A stretch of DNA of 64,000 nt from Bacillus sp. REN3. Its GTDB lineage: Bacteria > Bacillota > Bacilli > Bacillales > Cytobacillaceae. Positions within the stretch are counted from its first letter, which is position 1. Each line of letters starts with the position of its first letter. The stretch lies in assembly GCF_017912555.1 (NCBI RefSeq), contig NZ_JAERSD010000014.1:53748-117747 (forward strand). Direction: 5' to 3'. The notes under the pieces are model-generated. The model did not search any database, was not told where the DNA came from, and saw only the letters and a list, made by a program, of their open reading frames with translations. Of this stretch, positions 7,721 to 16,382 are shown in pieces. The translations under genes and the position numbers were made by a program.

Positions 7721-8197
7721 ATGTTCGGATTCCGGATTGTCGAACAGCTTCAAAAAATTGACGAAGACATTGAAAGGGATCAGCTGAAATACCATTCTAA
7801 ACGGGTGCTTGTCAGCAAGGAATTCACCTTTGATTCAGCGCACCACCTGCACGCTTATGAAGGAAAGTGCAAAAACCTTCATGGACATACGTATAAAGTT
7901 ATATTTGGCCTGAGCGGTTTCGTCGATGGCCGCGGGCTGATGATTGATTTTGGCGACATAAAAGAAATTTGGAAAACAGAAATCGAAATATTCCTTGATC
8001 ATAAATACCTGAATGAAACACTGCCGCCGATGAACACGACAGCCGAAAATGTGGTTGTCTGGATTTATGAGAAGATGGCTGCGGCACTTGAAGACAGAGA
8101 GTACCTTTATGATGGCGCAAGAGTCGAGTTTGTCCGTTTATATGAAACACCTACTAGTTACGCTGAGGCAAGACGGGAGTGGATGAAGAGTGAGTAA
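7721..8197 (+). CDS. queD: 6-carboxy-5,6,7,8-tetrahydropterin synthase
   Basis: It converts 7,8-dihydroneopterin triphosphate into 6-carboxytetrahydropterin. The protein has 158 residues from ATG 7721. Zinc ligands are the His in SAHHLH (41/42) and the HGH pair H54 and H56; the catalytic Cys is C50 in GKCKNLHGH. A longer in-frame ORF starts at 7640 inside queC, but ATG 7721 follows the queC stop by one base and has GGAAGGAG 12 bases upstream. The last 8 bases overlap queE. Confidence 0.95.
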   Translation: MFGFRIVEQLQKIDEDIERDQLKYHSKRVLVSKEFTFDSAHHLHAYEGKCKNLHGHTYKVIFGLSGFVDGRGLMIDFGDIKEIWKTEIEIFLDHKYLNETLPPMNTTAENVVVWIYEKMAAALEDREYLYDGARVEFVRLYETPTSYAEARREWMKSE

Positions 8198-8918
8198 AAT
8201 TCCCGTCATAGAAATCTTTGGCCCGACCATCCAGGGAGAAGGGATGGTCATTGGCCAAAAAACAATGTTTGTCCGCACTGCAGGCTGTGATTATTCTTGT
8301 GCGTGGTGTGATTCCTCCTTCACTTGGGATGGTTCTGGAAAGGGTTTGATCAGACAGCTGGAAGCGGAAGAGATTTGGCAGGAATTGAAGACGCTCGGCG
8401 GCAATGGGTTCTCACTTGTCACCATCTCAGGAGGCAACCCTGCCCTCATAAATAATTTATCTTTCCTGATTGAGCTTTTAAAAAGGAACGATATCAAAGT
8501 CGCTCTTGAAACACAGGGGAGCAGATGGCAGGAGTGGTTCATGGAGATTGATGAACTGACATTATCGCCAAAACCTCCAAGTTCAAAAATGAAGACGGAT
8601 TTCGCAGTGCTTGATGAAATCATTCACAGGCTGAAGATGAATAAAGGCAGTCAGAACATCAGCCTGAAAATCATCGTCTTTGACGAACAGGATTATCAAT
8701 ATGCCAAAATCATACACGACCGATACCCAGACGTCCCCTTTTTTTTACAAGTAGGGAATGTTGAGACTGCTGCGGCTGACAAGGAAAAGCTGGTTGAAAA
8801 TTTGATCCATAAATTTCAATTGCTTGTCAGACAAGTCACAAGCGATCATGAAATGAAGAACGTCAGGGTCCTGCCACAGCTTCATACTTACATCTGGGGA
8901 AATAAAAGAGGAGTTTAG
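8190..8918 (+). CDS. queE: 7-carboxy-7-deazaguanine synthase, radical SAM
   Basis: A radical SAM enzyme that contracts 6-carboxytetrahydropterin to 7-carboxy-7-deazaguanine. The protein has 242 residues. The [4Fe-4S]-binding cysteines are C33, C37 and C40 (CDYSCAWC, spacing CxxxCxxC). The substrate loop GPTIQGEG precedes them. The start is GTG 8190, inside the last codons of queD, which suggests translational coupling. The family is well defined and the context confirms it. Confidence 0.95.
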   Translation: MSKIPVIEIFGPTIQGEGMVIGQKTMFVRTAGCDYSCAWCDSSFTWDGSGKGLIRQLEAEEIWQELKTLGGNGFSLVTISGGNPALINNLSFLIELLKRNDIKVALETQGSRWQEWFMEIDELTLSPKPPSSKMKTDFAVLDEIIHRLKMNKGSQNISLKIIVFDEQDYQYAKIIHDRYPDVPFFLQVGNVETAAADKEKLVENLIHKFQLLVRQVTSDHEMKNVRVLPQLHTYIWGNKRGV

Positions 8919-8929
8919 GAGGAAAAGAG

Positions 8930-9469
8930 ATGCGGGTTTTCCTTTACCTTGTTTCAATTATTGCAGCCAATGTCGTGACAGCGGCATTCGCGCCGCTTCA
9001 ATTTGGGGTATTCATCGTACCGATGGGCACACTGCTAATCGGTGCTACCTTCATTTTCCGTGACCTGGTCCAAAATATGTACGGCAGGGGTAAAACCTAT
9101 TTGTTTATTGGAACGGCACTGATGTTATCAGCAATCGCTTCTTATATTCTCGGCGATACATTGCTGATTGTCATGGCTTCCGCCTTGAGTTTTGCGGCAG
9201 CCGAAACCACAGATACCGAAATTTACACGAGGCTGCGGCTGCCGATGAGCTGGAGGGTATTTTACAGCGGCCTCGTTGGAGGCCTGCTTGATTCCATAAT
9301 ATTTGTGGTGATTGGTTTAAGCCCGATTGGCGCAAACTTCCTGCCATGGGAAGCCGTGCCTGCAGCCATCCTTGGCCAGGTTATCGTCAAAACCGTCATC
9401 CAGGCCGTCGGGGCAATGCTTTTGAATCCGATTAACAATTTATTGAATAAGAAAATGGTATCAAGTTAA
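8930..9469 (+). CDS. queuosine precursor transporter-like membrane protein (VUT/YhhQ family)
   Basis: A protein of 179 residues with about five or six hydrophobic segments. Family features visible are the early MGTLLIGATFIFRDLVQ and the late VIVKTVIQAVGAML. VUT/YhhQ proteins take up preQ0 or preQ1 in bacteria that salvage queuosine precursors. Its place as the fourth gene of a preQ1-controlled operon supports that role. AGGAGGAAAAG precedes ATG 8930. It occupies the position that queF takes in the B. subtilis operon; queF is not in this window. Confidence 0.85.
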   Translation: MRVFLYLVSIIAANVVTAAFAPLQFGVFIVPMGTLLIGATFIFRDLVQNMYGRGKTYLFIGTALMLSAIASYILGDTLLIVMASALSFAAAETTDTEIYTRLRLPMSWRVFYSGLVGGLLDSIIFVVIGLSPIGANFLPWEAVPAAILGQVIVKTVIQAVGAMLLNPINNLLNKKMVSS

Positions 9470-9497
9470 GGTGCTGGATTTCCGGCACCTTTTTTTA
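9469..9497 (+). terminator. terminator of the que operon
   Basis: AGGTGC (9469-9474) pairs with GCACCT (9485-9490), followed by seven T residues. Confidence 0.85.
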
Positions 9498-9512
9498 AAA
9501 ACTTCATCATAG

Positions 9513-10340
9513 CTATTGCATTCTTTTCATGACAATTCTTTCAATCAGGCGCCACGGCAGCACGCTTTTGAAGAACAGCAATCTTCCGACCCCTCTGCCA
9601 ACTGGGTACCTTAGCTTTGAAATCCTGCTGCTTGTTGCAATCTTAACAACTGCCCTTGCTACCTCGAGCGGTTCACCTTGATGGTTTTTTCCAGCGTTTA
9701 CTTGTTTCAGCAACGCAGCCATCGCCGATTTGTATGGTGATTTTTCATGGATCCTAACTTTTTCAACATTTGACCAAATATTCGTTTTATAAGAGCCTGG
9801 TTCAATAAGGACGACATCTATCCCGAAAGGTCTCAGTTCCAGCCGGAGACTTTCGCTGAACCCCTCAAGTGCGTGTTTTGAAGCCACATAAGCAGATAAG
9901 CCGGGGAATCCGAATCTGCCGCTTATGTTGCTCATATTGATAATTTTCCCTGAACCTTTTGCCCGCATGTATGGGATAGCCGCCTGGCTGACGGCTACTG
10001 TTCCAAAGAAATTTGTTTCGAATTGCTGCCGAAATTCATCCAGGGACAGTTCTTCCCCGAAACCTCCCAATGCAAACCCCGCATTATTGACAAGAACATC
10101 GACCGATTGGATGGTGTCAAGTTCCTTCTTGAAATCATTCACAGATTGTTGTGATGTTACATCAAGCGAAAGGATGACGATTCTTTTCTCCACATTTTCC
10201 AAAGCAGCTGCGGATTGCAGCCCCTCTGCTTTTTTTAAATCACGCATGGTTGCGATGACATGAAATCCAGCTTTAGCTAACTCTATGGCAATCAGCTTGC
10301 CAAATCCACTCGAAGCCCCCGTAATGACAGCGTTTTTCAT
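9513..10340 (-). CDS. short-chain dehydrogenase/reductase
   Basis: A classical SDR oxidoreductase of 275 residues. The cofactor-binding motif TGASSGFG lies at residues 7-14, NNAG is at the usual place, and the catalytic YxxxK appears as YVASK. The C-terminal extension after the core is basic and may contact membranes or substrate. The substrate is unknown. Similar genes in Bacillus are annotated only as SDR oxidoreductases. A GGAGAAGGAAATG context gives the start at 10340. It is convergent with the que operon. Confidence 0.88.
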   Translation of the reverse strand: MKNAVITGASSGFGKLIAIELAKAGFHVIATMRDLKKAEGLQSAAALENVEKRIVILSLDVTSQQSVNDFKKELDTIQSVDVLVNNAGFALGGFGEELSLDEFRQQFETNFFGTVAVSQAAIPYMRAKGSGKIINMSNISGRFGFPGLSAYVASKHALEGFSESLRLELRPFGIDVVLIEPGSYKTNIWSNVEKVRIHEKSPYKSAMAALLKQVNAGKNHQGEPLEVARAVVKIATSSRISKLRYPVGRGVGRLLFFKSVLPWRLIERIVMKRMQ

Positions 10341-10390
10341 TTCCTTCTCCTTTTTTGTCTTAGCTGTTTTCGTAAACTTTGTTTCTTTTT

Positions 10391-10597
10391 AATAAATGGC
10401 TGATTTACACTCAAAGCTGCTCGCTTTCAGCGGGGCATGAGTTGAGCCTCCTCCGCGCAAAAGTGCCTGTCGGCTCTTAACTTTCCCAATGAATCCCTCC
10501 GGGGTCTCGTACCTTCCGTTCCAACCAATCTTTTCGAAAACGATTTGTTTTTCTTGAAGTTGATTCAGAAACAATAATGTTTTAGAAAACAGCCATT
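10391..10597 (-). repeat. degenerate Bacillaceae-type intergenic repeat, copy B
   Basis: On the reverse strand it reads: terminal AAATGGCTG, TTGGAACGGAAGGTACGAG, GACCCCGGAGGG, GGAGGAGGCTCAACTC, GCCCCGCTGAAAGCGAGC, and AAATCAGCCATT at the far end. The ends form an inverted repeat: AAATGGCTG at 10394-10402 and its complement CAGCCATTT near 10587-10595. The block order equals copy C. It has diverged, and a short ORF inside is an artefact. Confidence 0.65.
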
Positions 10598-10830
10598 TTT
10601 TTATTGATACCTCTGTATCCTAAACACTTGATATGATCGATGAACCGGTTCATTTTTATCATAAAACTCAGGATGATTCCTGGCTTCATTCAGGCATTTC
10701 GTGAGTACATTAAATGAAGTCGATATGACATTTATCATGTGTAATATATGACACCTGCTACTGCACAGAATCCATTCCATTATATATAATTTGCTTAACA
10801 TAAAAATCCGAAAGGGGATTAATTCCAAAC
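10598..10830 (+). promoter_or_regulatory. upstream region of des with candidate promoter
   Basis: CTGCAC, then 17 bases, then TATAAT near 10785-10790 forms a plausible sigma-A promoter. Just upstream, near 10725-10756, TATGACA occurs twice around TCATGTGT, a possible binding region for the DesR encoded nearby. The operator assignment is inferred from context and has no exact consensus match. Confidence 0.4.
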
Positions 10831-11847
10831 ATGGTTACACACAAGACAAAAGAACTCAGAAAACAGATCGCCCCTTATGAACAGTCAAACATGAAAGACA
10901 GTATCTTTCAATTGCTGAATACGGTCGTTCCATTTTTAGCACTATGGATTTTGGCCTACCAAAGCCTGTCAATATCCTATTTACTATCTCTTTTATTCTC
11001 GGTTGCAGCAGCTGGATTGTTAATCAGGATATTCATTATTTTCCACGATTGCACACATCATTCTTTTTTCAAAAGCCGAAAAGCGAATAAAGTTGTCGGC
11101 ACATTGACAGGCGTCCTGACAATGTTCCCATACAGCCAATGGGGCCATGATCATGCCGTCCACCATGCGACGAGCAGCAACCTTGACAAAAGGGGAACAG
11201 GGGATATATGGGTGATGACTGTCGATGAATATTTGGCTGCGCCAGTTTCGCTCAAGCTTGCGTACAGGCTTTATCGCAATCCCATCGTCATGTTTATCCT
11301 AGGACCAATTTATCTTGTCCTGATTAAGAATCGCTTTAATCGCAAGGGGGCAAGGACGCCTGAAAAGTTGAATACGTATTTGACAAACATCTTGATTTTT
11401 TCTGTTGCCGGCCTGCTGATCTGGGCAATCGGCTGGGAAGCATTCCTGATGGTGCAAGGACCAATTTTCTTTATCTCGGGGTCACTTGGCATATGGCTTT
11501 TCTATATCCAGCATACATTCGAAGATTCCTATTTTGAATCGGACAAAGATTGGGAATATGTAAAGGCTGCAGTAGAAGGCAGTTCTTATTATAAGCTGCC
11601 CAAGGTGCTCCAGTGGATCACGGGAAATATCGGGTACCACCATGTCCACCATTTAAGCCCGCGTGTTCCTAATTATAAGCTTGAAGAGGTTCATAATAAT
11701 ACAAAACCATTGCAAAACGTCCCGACAATTACATTGACAACCAGTTTGAGTTCCTTGAAATTCCGTTTATGGGATGAAGAAAGCAAGCAATTCATCGGTT
11801 TCAAGGAATTAAAAACATTAGTCAAGGCAAGCAAAATCACTGCATAG
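10831..11847 (+). CDS. des: membrane fatty acid desaturase
   Basis: It introduces double bonds into acyl chains of existing membrane phospholipids, an adaptation to cold. The 338-residue protein has the three histidine boxes of di-iron desaturases: HDCTHH at 72-77, HDHAVHH at 106-112 and HHVHH at 270-274. Hydrophobic segments lie around 28-70 and 185-226. It is followed by desK-desR, as in B. subtilis, where the sensor detects membrane thickness and induces des. The start ATG 10831 is modestly supported; a GGGGATT sequence lies upstream. Confidence 0.93.
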   Translation: MVTHKTKELRKQIAPYEQSNMKDSIFQLLNTVVPFLALWILAYQSLSISYLLSLLFSVAAAGLLIRIFIIFHDCTHHSFFKSRKANKVVGTLTGVLTMFPYSQWGHDHAVHHATSSNLDKRGTGDIWVMTVDEYLAAPVSLKLAYRLYRNPIVMFILGPIYLVLIKNRFNRKGARTPEKLNTYLTNILIFSVAGLLIWAIGWEAFLMVQGPIFFISGSLGIWLFYIQHTFEDSYFESDKDWEYVKAAVEGSSYYKLPKVLQWITGNIGYHHVHHLSPRVPNYKLEEVHNNTKPLQNVPTITLTTSLSSLKFRLWDEESKQFIGFKELKTLVKASKITA

Positions 11848-11873
11848 AAATTTCCTGAAATATATTTTACCAG

Positions 11874-11936
11874 ACTCCCCTTTAAGCAGGACCCATTTTA
11901 TTGAAAAATGGATTCTTAGCGAGGGGAGTGTTTTTA
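11874..11936 (+). terminator. long hairpin between des and desK
   Basis: ACTCCCCT (11874-11881) pairs perfectly with AGGGGAGT (11922-11929) and is followed by GTTTTTA. A second stem, CCATTTT (11893-11899) with AAAATGG (11905-11911), sits inside. It probably terminates most des transcripts and so keeps kinase and regulator levels separate from the strongly induced des message. Confidence 0.7.
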
Positions 11937-11982
11937 TGGTAAAATGAATGAAAATTCCGCCATTCGAAACAGAGGTCATTAC

Positions 11983-13122
11983 ATGTTCAAAAAGTTTTTT
12001 GATTCTTTGAGAAGTACCGGCATTTCACCATACATATGGACAATCCTTGCTATCCTTCCATTTTATTTTATCTGGCAGGTTCCTTCCGTTTCAGGGAAGG
12101 TAGCCGGAACGATACTGACGGTGCTGTTTTTCCTGTTTTACTGGATAGCTTTTGTTTCAAAAGGGTGGACCGTTTATTTATGGACATGTATCCTTATCGG
12201 CATATCCATCGCTTCAGCTAGTCTTTTCAGTTATGTTTACTTTGCATTTTTCATTGCCTATTTTATCGGGAATTTAAAAGAACGTGTTCCTTTCCTCGTT
12301 CTTTACTTCATTCACCTGGTTGGTACATCGGTTGTCATCAATTTTGAAATTGTCCTGCAGGAGCAGCTTTTCATCACGCAGCTGCCAATCATAGTGATTG
12401 TCTGGATCAGCGTCATCCTTCTTCCATTCAGCATCTTTAACCGGAACGAACGCGGCCAGCTTGAGGAAAAGCTCGAAGATGCGAACAAGAAGATTTCCGA
12501 ATTGATCAAAATAGAGGAACGTCAGCGGATCGCCCGTGACCTCCACGATACCCTGGGACAGAAGCTATCCCTTATCGGTTTGAAGAGTGACTTGGCCAGA
12601 AAACTAATCAACAAGAATCCTGAACAGGCTAAGGAAGAATTGATGGATGTCCAGCAAACTGCCAGGACTGCCTTGAACGAGGTAAGGAAGCTGGTAGCTG
12701 AGATGCGTGGCATCCGCCTTAGGGATGAAATCATCCGCATCAAACAACTCCTTAAAGCCGCACAAATCGAATTTATCGGCAATGAAGAAGATTTCAACCT
12801 TTCAAATGTTTCATTGTTGTCTGAAAATATTCTCAGCATGTGTTTGAAGGAAGCCGTAACGAATGTTGTGAAACACAGTAAGGCTTCCCGCTGCACCGTA
12901 TCTATCCAGCAAAAAGAAAAAGAAGTCACCATGGAAGTCACTGATGATGGAATCGGGAATATTTCCGAGGAAGATTTTTTCAAAGGCAGCGGGCTCCAGG
13001 GGATGAGGGAGAGGCTGGAATTTGTGAATGGCACGCTTGAAGTTCATTCTAATGGGGGCACAAACCTCTTGGTCACGATTCCAAAAGTATTGCAACATAC
13101 AGACAAGGAGGGAATGACATGA
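11983..13122 (+). CDS. desK: thermosensor histidine kinase
   Basis: A membrane histidine kinase that phosphorylates or dephosphorylates DesR according to membrane fluidity. From ATG 11983 the protein has 379 residues. The phospho-acceptor is H188 in RIARDLHDTLGQ, the same number as in B. subtilis DesK. About five hydrophobic segments lie before residue 155, a coiled-coil linker follows, then the HisKA_3 domain and an ATPase domain with NVVKHSKAS and GSGLQGMRER. The start is chosen for its AGAGGT ribosome binding site and its fit to DesK; the ORF is open 13 codons further up. Confidence 0.95.
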   Translation: MFKKFFDSLRSTGISPYIWTILAILPFYFIWQVPSVSGKVAGTILTVLFFLFYWIAFVSKGWTVYLWTCILIGISIASASLFSYVYFAFFIAYFIGNLKERVPFLVLYFIHLVGTSVVINFEIVLQEQLFITQLPIIVIVWISVILLPFSIFNRNERGQLEEKLEDANKKISELIKIEERQRIARDLHDTLGQKLSLIGLKSDLARKLINKNPEQAKEELMDVQQTARTALNEVRKLVAEMRGIRLRDEIIRIKQLLKAAQIEFIGNEEDFNLSNVSLLSENILSMCLKEAVTNVVKHSKASRCTVSIQQKEKEVTMEVTDDGIGNISEEDFFKGSGLQGMRERLEFVNGTLEVHSNGGTNLLVTIPKVLQHTDKEGMT

Positions 13123-13718
13123 TCCGGATTGTCATTGCTGAAGACCAGCGGATGCTCCTCGGTGCGCTAGGTTCATTGCTCAGTCTCGAGGACGATATGG
13201 ATGTAGTCGGAAAAGCGGCCAACGGGGAGGAGGCTGTTGACTTGGCGAAAAAGCTGAACCCTGATATTTGCATTATGGACATTGAGATGCCAGGCAAGAC
13301 CGGACTGGAAGCTGCGGAAGAGCTGAAGGAATTGGGTTGCAAAGTAATCATTCTGACGACATTTGCCCGTTCAGGCTATTTCCAGAGAGCATTGAAGGCA
13401 GGAGTAAGCGGATATTTGCTCAAAGATAGTCCCAGCGAGGAACTGGCAAGTTCGATCCGCCGCGTCATGGAAGGCAGGAGGATCTATGCTCCTGAATTGA
13501 TGGATGATGTGTATAGCGAGGAAAATCCACTGACCGAGCGTGAGATGGAAGTCCTCGAACTCGTGGCAGAGGGGAAAAACACAAAAGAAATCGCAGGCCA
13601 GCTCAGCATAACGACCGGTACGGTACGTAATTACATCTCAACTATCCTGGACAAGCTCCAGGTGACAAACCGCATTGAAGCCATTACCCAATCCAGGGAA
13701 AAAGGCTGGTTCAAATGA
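13119..13718 (+). CDS. desR: response regulator of the desaturase system
   Basis: A NarL/LuxR-type response regulator of 199 residues that activates des when phosphorylated by DesK. The receiver domain covers residues 1-115, with phospho-acceptor D54 (CIMDIEMPG). The C-terminal LuxR-type helix-turn-helix is at about 135-190 (LTEREMEVLELVAEGKNTKE). It overlaps desK by four bases (ATGA), indicating translational coupling. The pair and its position after des match the B. subtilis system. Confidence 0.95.
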   Translation: MIRIVIAEDQRMLLGALGSLLSLEDDMDVVGKAANGEEAVDLAKKLNPDICIMDIEMPGKTGLEAAEELKELGCKVIILTTFARSGYFQRALKAGVSGYLLKDSPSEELASSIRRVMEGRRIYAPELMDDVYSEENPLTEREMEVLELVAEGKNTKEIAGQLSITTGTVRNYISTILDKLQVTNRIEAITQSREKGWFK

Positions 13719-13719
13719 C

Positions 13720-13770
13720 AAAGAGCCTGTCCCGTTAGGCAATGGGTGCAACGGGGACAGGCTCTTTCTT
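13720..13770. terminator. strong terminator between desR and the convergent gene
   Basis: AAAGAGCCTGTCCCGTT is complementary, with one mismatch, to AACGGGGACAGGCTCTTT across a 13-base loop, and T-rich sequence follows. It probably works in both directions. Confidence 0.88.
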
Positions 13771-14143
13771 ATTTAAAGAAAACCTTGTCGATATTGTATT
13801 TCGCTTTGTGGCGGTTGATGATATACGTTTCATAAATATCACGTTCCATTGGATCCTCTACGTAGAAGACCGCAATTTTGTTCACATCATGCCGGTAGTT
13901 CTTAATTGGGGAAACATTGTCCTCGAAATGTTTTTTCACTCGCTGCCTTAGTTTGCGGGCCTTTCCCACAAACATCAATTCGTCAGCGGCATCATAGAAC
14001 ATGATGAGTCCGCCTTTATCTCTTGGTATCCGATTGTAATCAGTAAAACCGTATTCACTGCTGATCACCGATTCAGCCTTTGCTCCAAGCTGTTTGCTCC
14101 TCGTCAGTACAACATCAGGCGAAGGGATTTCAATTTTAATCAT
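13769..14143 (-). CDS. GIY-YIG domain protein (UvrC N-terminal-like)
   Basis: A protein of 124 residues related to the N-terminal nuclease domain of UvrC. The GIY-YIG motif appears as GLIMFY (45-50) and FVGKA (58-62), with the following basic helix LRQRVKKHF and a conserved ERDIYETYII segment holding the metal-binding Glu. Such proteins are annotated as nucleotide excision repair endonucleases in Bacillus (compare YurQ of B. subtilis). It lacks all other UvrC domains. Function in repair is inferred from the domain only. Confidence 0.75.
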   Translation of the reverse strand: MIKIEIPSPDVVLTRSKQLGAKAESVISSEYGFTDYNRIPRDKGGLIMFYDAADELMFVGKARKLRQRVKKHFEDNVSPIKNYRHDVNKIAVFYVEDPMERDIYETYIINRHKAKYNIDKVFFK

Positions 14144-14180
14144 TTTTCATCACTTCCTATTTATCAATTTATCAATCGTA

Positions 14181-14669
14181 TCATATGAATTGATGAAAAT
14201 CCACCTGAAAACCCCATTGTTTTTTTGGACGTGCGTGCCGGTATAGAACTTTGAGGACCTTTCCTGTGATTCCGACTCGATTGAGTCCTGCTTCTGCTGC
14301 TTCCGCTTCAGGGCTGTCTTGGCCATAGGTGTGTTCGATTGATAAGTTGAGCGCTTTTCTAGCATCGCTGAATTTCGATTCTGCTGTTAAATTGACCGTC
14401 AAGGCGCAGTTATATGGGCCAAGCTTTTCTTTTCCGATTTCCATAACATTAAGGCAGGCTTCGTAGTCGATAATCGAATAGTTGATATGCACTCCGCCCT
14501 TATACACCCAGCCTGGCTGACAAAGAAATCATCATTTTCCATCTCCATAGCTCATTAGCTGCCCGTCCCACCGCCCATTGTGATCATTCTCGCCATAATA
14601 GCCTTTGACGCCAATGACTAAGCCTTTCGCGTAATGAAAGATGCAGCTATGCTGAAGATACAGTTTTCC
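14181..14669 (-). pseudogene. hypothetical protein gene broken by frameshifts
   Basis: On the reverse strand the coding signal runs from 14669 with KGLVIGVKGYYGEN and GRWDGQLMSYGDG. It then meets two consecutive TGA stops at 14529-14534. An overlapping frame covers just this spot (NDDFFVSQ), after which the first frame continues with PGWVYKGG and 105 more residues ending FQVDFHQFI. Two compensating indels therefore separate otherwise continuous protein. The C-terminal part (14181-14507) is well conserved in style, with LKVLYRHARPKKQWGFQ. No family is recognised. Sequencing error is an alternative. Confidence 0.6.
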
Positions 14670-14802
14670 TCACAAAAAACCAGCTGTATTTAAAAGACTT
14701 TAAGCACAGAAGGATTCTTGCCTTTTCTGCCCGAAAAGGGGGATAATTAGAAAGGCTGCAGAAGAAAGAAAGAATAGCTAGCACTGATCAGAGAAAGCAG
14801 GG

Positions 14803-16341
14803 ATGCAATTGAAAAGTTTTATATCAATGGGCATATCCGAATGGTTGGCTGAAACATTGAAAAACATCGGGATCAGTTACCCGAATTCCATACAGGCACA
14901 AGCTATCCCAAAGATAATGGAGGGAAGGGACTTGATGGTCCGGTCCCAAACCGGTACAGGCAAGACATTCGCGTTCGCAGTACCGATTCTGGAAAAAGTG
15001 GATCCCCGCAACCCTTCTTTACAGGCTCTAATCCTAACTCCCACAAGGGAACTGGCGCTTCAAATCACTGACGAATTCAAAAAGCTTACCGCTGGTAAAG
15101 AGGGGCCAGGCATTCTCGCTGTATATGGAGGACAGGATGCAAAGGCACAAATGAAGGAGCTGAAAAAAGGAATTCAGATTGTCATCGGCACGCCAGGAAG
15201 GCTGCTTGATCATATCAGACAGCAAACAATCGATTTCTCTTACGTAAACATGCTTGTGCTTGATGAAGGAGACCAGATGCTCCAGATTGGTTTTTTAGAA
15301 GAAGTTGAAACGATTATCAAACAAACACCCAAAACTAGACAAACTCTTTTGTTTTCCGCTACAATGCCGAAAAAAATACGCGAATTGGGGAAATCCCACA
15401 TGCGTGGTCCTGAATATATTCAGGCCGAAAAAAAACAGGCGCCCTCAGCTAATGTCGAACAAATTGCCATCCGTACTACAGATAGAGCGAAACAGAATGA
15501 TCTTATAGAATCATTGAGGTTGTACGAGCCATTCCTTGGGGTGATTTTTTGCCGTACAAAAAGACGGGTTCACAAGTTGAATGAAATTCTACAGGCGAAC
15601 TTCTTCAGCTGTGACGAGCTTCATGGTGACCTTTCACAGGCAAAGAGGGAGGAGGTAATGATCAATTTCCGCCAGGCAAGGATCCAATTCCTCATCGCCA
15701 CTGATGTTGCGGCTAGAGGGCTTGATGTAGACGGCGTCACCCATGTATTTAACTATGACCTGCCGCATGATAGTGAAAGTTATATCCATAGGATTGGGCG
15801 GACAGGGAGAGCCGGGCGTGAAGGCATGGCAGTAACGTTCTACTCCGCTAAGGACGAGAAGCTGCTTAAAATGATTGAAACCGATTTGAACATAAGAATC
15901 GAAAGGAAAAACGGTCGCTTAAAACATAAAGAAATGGCCATACAGCCAGCTAAGAGGAAAAACACAAAAGAAAATCCTTCACGAAGCGGGGAAATTAAAG
16001 GAAAGTATACGAGGAACCATGAGGGAATGCGTGACAGAACACAGGACAGGGAAATGCAGGATCAGCGGGCGAATGGCACGCAAAAACATCTGCCTGGGAT
16101 TAGATCGGCTGGTGCCCCAACGATTGAAAACCCTAGCAGCAAACGTCCAGTGACAAAAACAAAGGGTAAGCGGCACCCTGGATTGAAGGACAACCGTGAA
16201 GCATTCGTCCAGAAGGGATCCTGGGGAGACGCACGATCTCCGAAGCATCGAACAGGAAGATTAGCGAAAGACAAGAAGCATACTGATTCCCTTAGTAGTG
16301 GATCAAATAAAAGAATCTCTTCGAATTCAAGAAAAAGCTGA
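14803..16341 (+). CDS. DEAD-box-family RNA helicase with DEGD motif II and long basic tail
   Basis: An ATP-dependent RNA helicase of 512 residues. Visible motifs are the Q motif region PNSIQAQAIP, motif I SQTGTGKT (48-55), Ia PTRELALQ, Ib TPGRLLDH, motif III SAT, and the second RecA domain with ARGLDV and HRIGRTGRAGR. Motif II reads DEGD (154-157) instead of DEAD. From about residue 365 the tail is strongly basic and low in hydrophobics, likely an RNA-binding extension. The ribosome binding site before ATG 14803 is weak (GAGAAAGCAGGG). It is monocistronic. Confidence 0.92.
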   Translation: MQLKSFISMGISEWLAETLKNIGISYPNSIQAQAIPKIMEGRDLMVRSQTGTGKTFAFAVPILEKVDPRNPSLQALILTPTRELALQITDEFKKLTAGKEGPGILAVYGGQDAKAQMKELKKGIQIVIGTPGRLLDHIRQQTIDFSYVNMLVLDEGDQMLQIGFLEEVETIIKQTPKTRQTLLFSATMPKKIRELGKSHMRGPEYIQAEKKQAPSANVEQIAIRTTDRAKQNDLIESLRLYEPFLGVIFCRTKRRVHKLNEILQANFFSCDELHGDLSQAKREEVMINFRQARIQFLIATDVAARGLDVDGVTHVFNYDLPHDSESYIHRIGRTGRAGREGMAVTFYSAKDEKLLKMIETDLNIRIERKNGRLKHKEMAIQPAKRKNTKENPSRSGEIKGKYTRNHEGMRDRTQDREMQDQRANGTQKHLPGIRSAGAPTIENPSSKRPVTKTKGKRHPGLKDNREAFVQKGSWGDARSPKHRTGRLAKDKKHTDSLSSGSNKRISSNSRKS

Positions 16342-16370
16342 AGTTTTCCCTTAACTTATCAGCTTTTCTA
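16333..16370 (+). terminator. terminator of the helicase gene
   Basis: AAAAGCTGA (16333-16341, overlapping the stop) pairs with TCAGCTTTT (16359-16367). Confidence 0.75.
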
Positions 16371-16382
16371 TTGCAGGGACAA

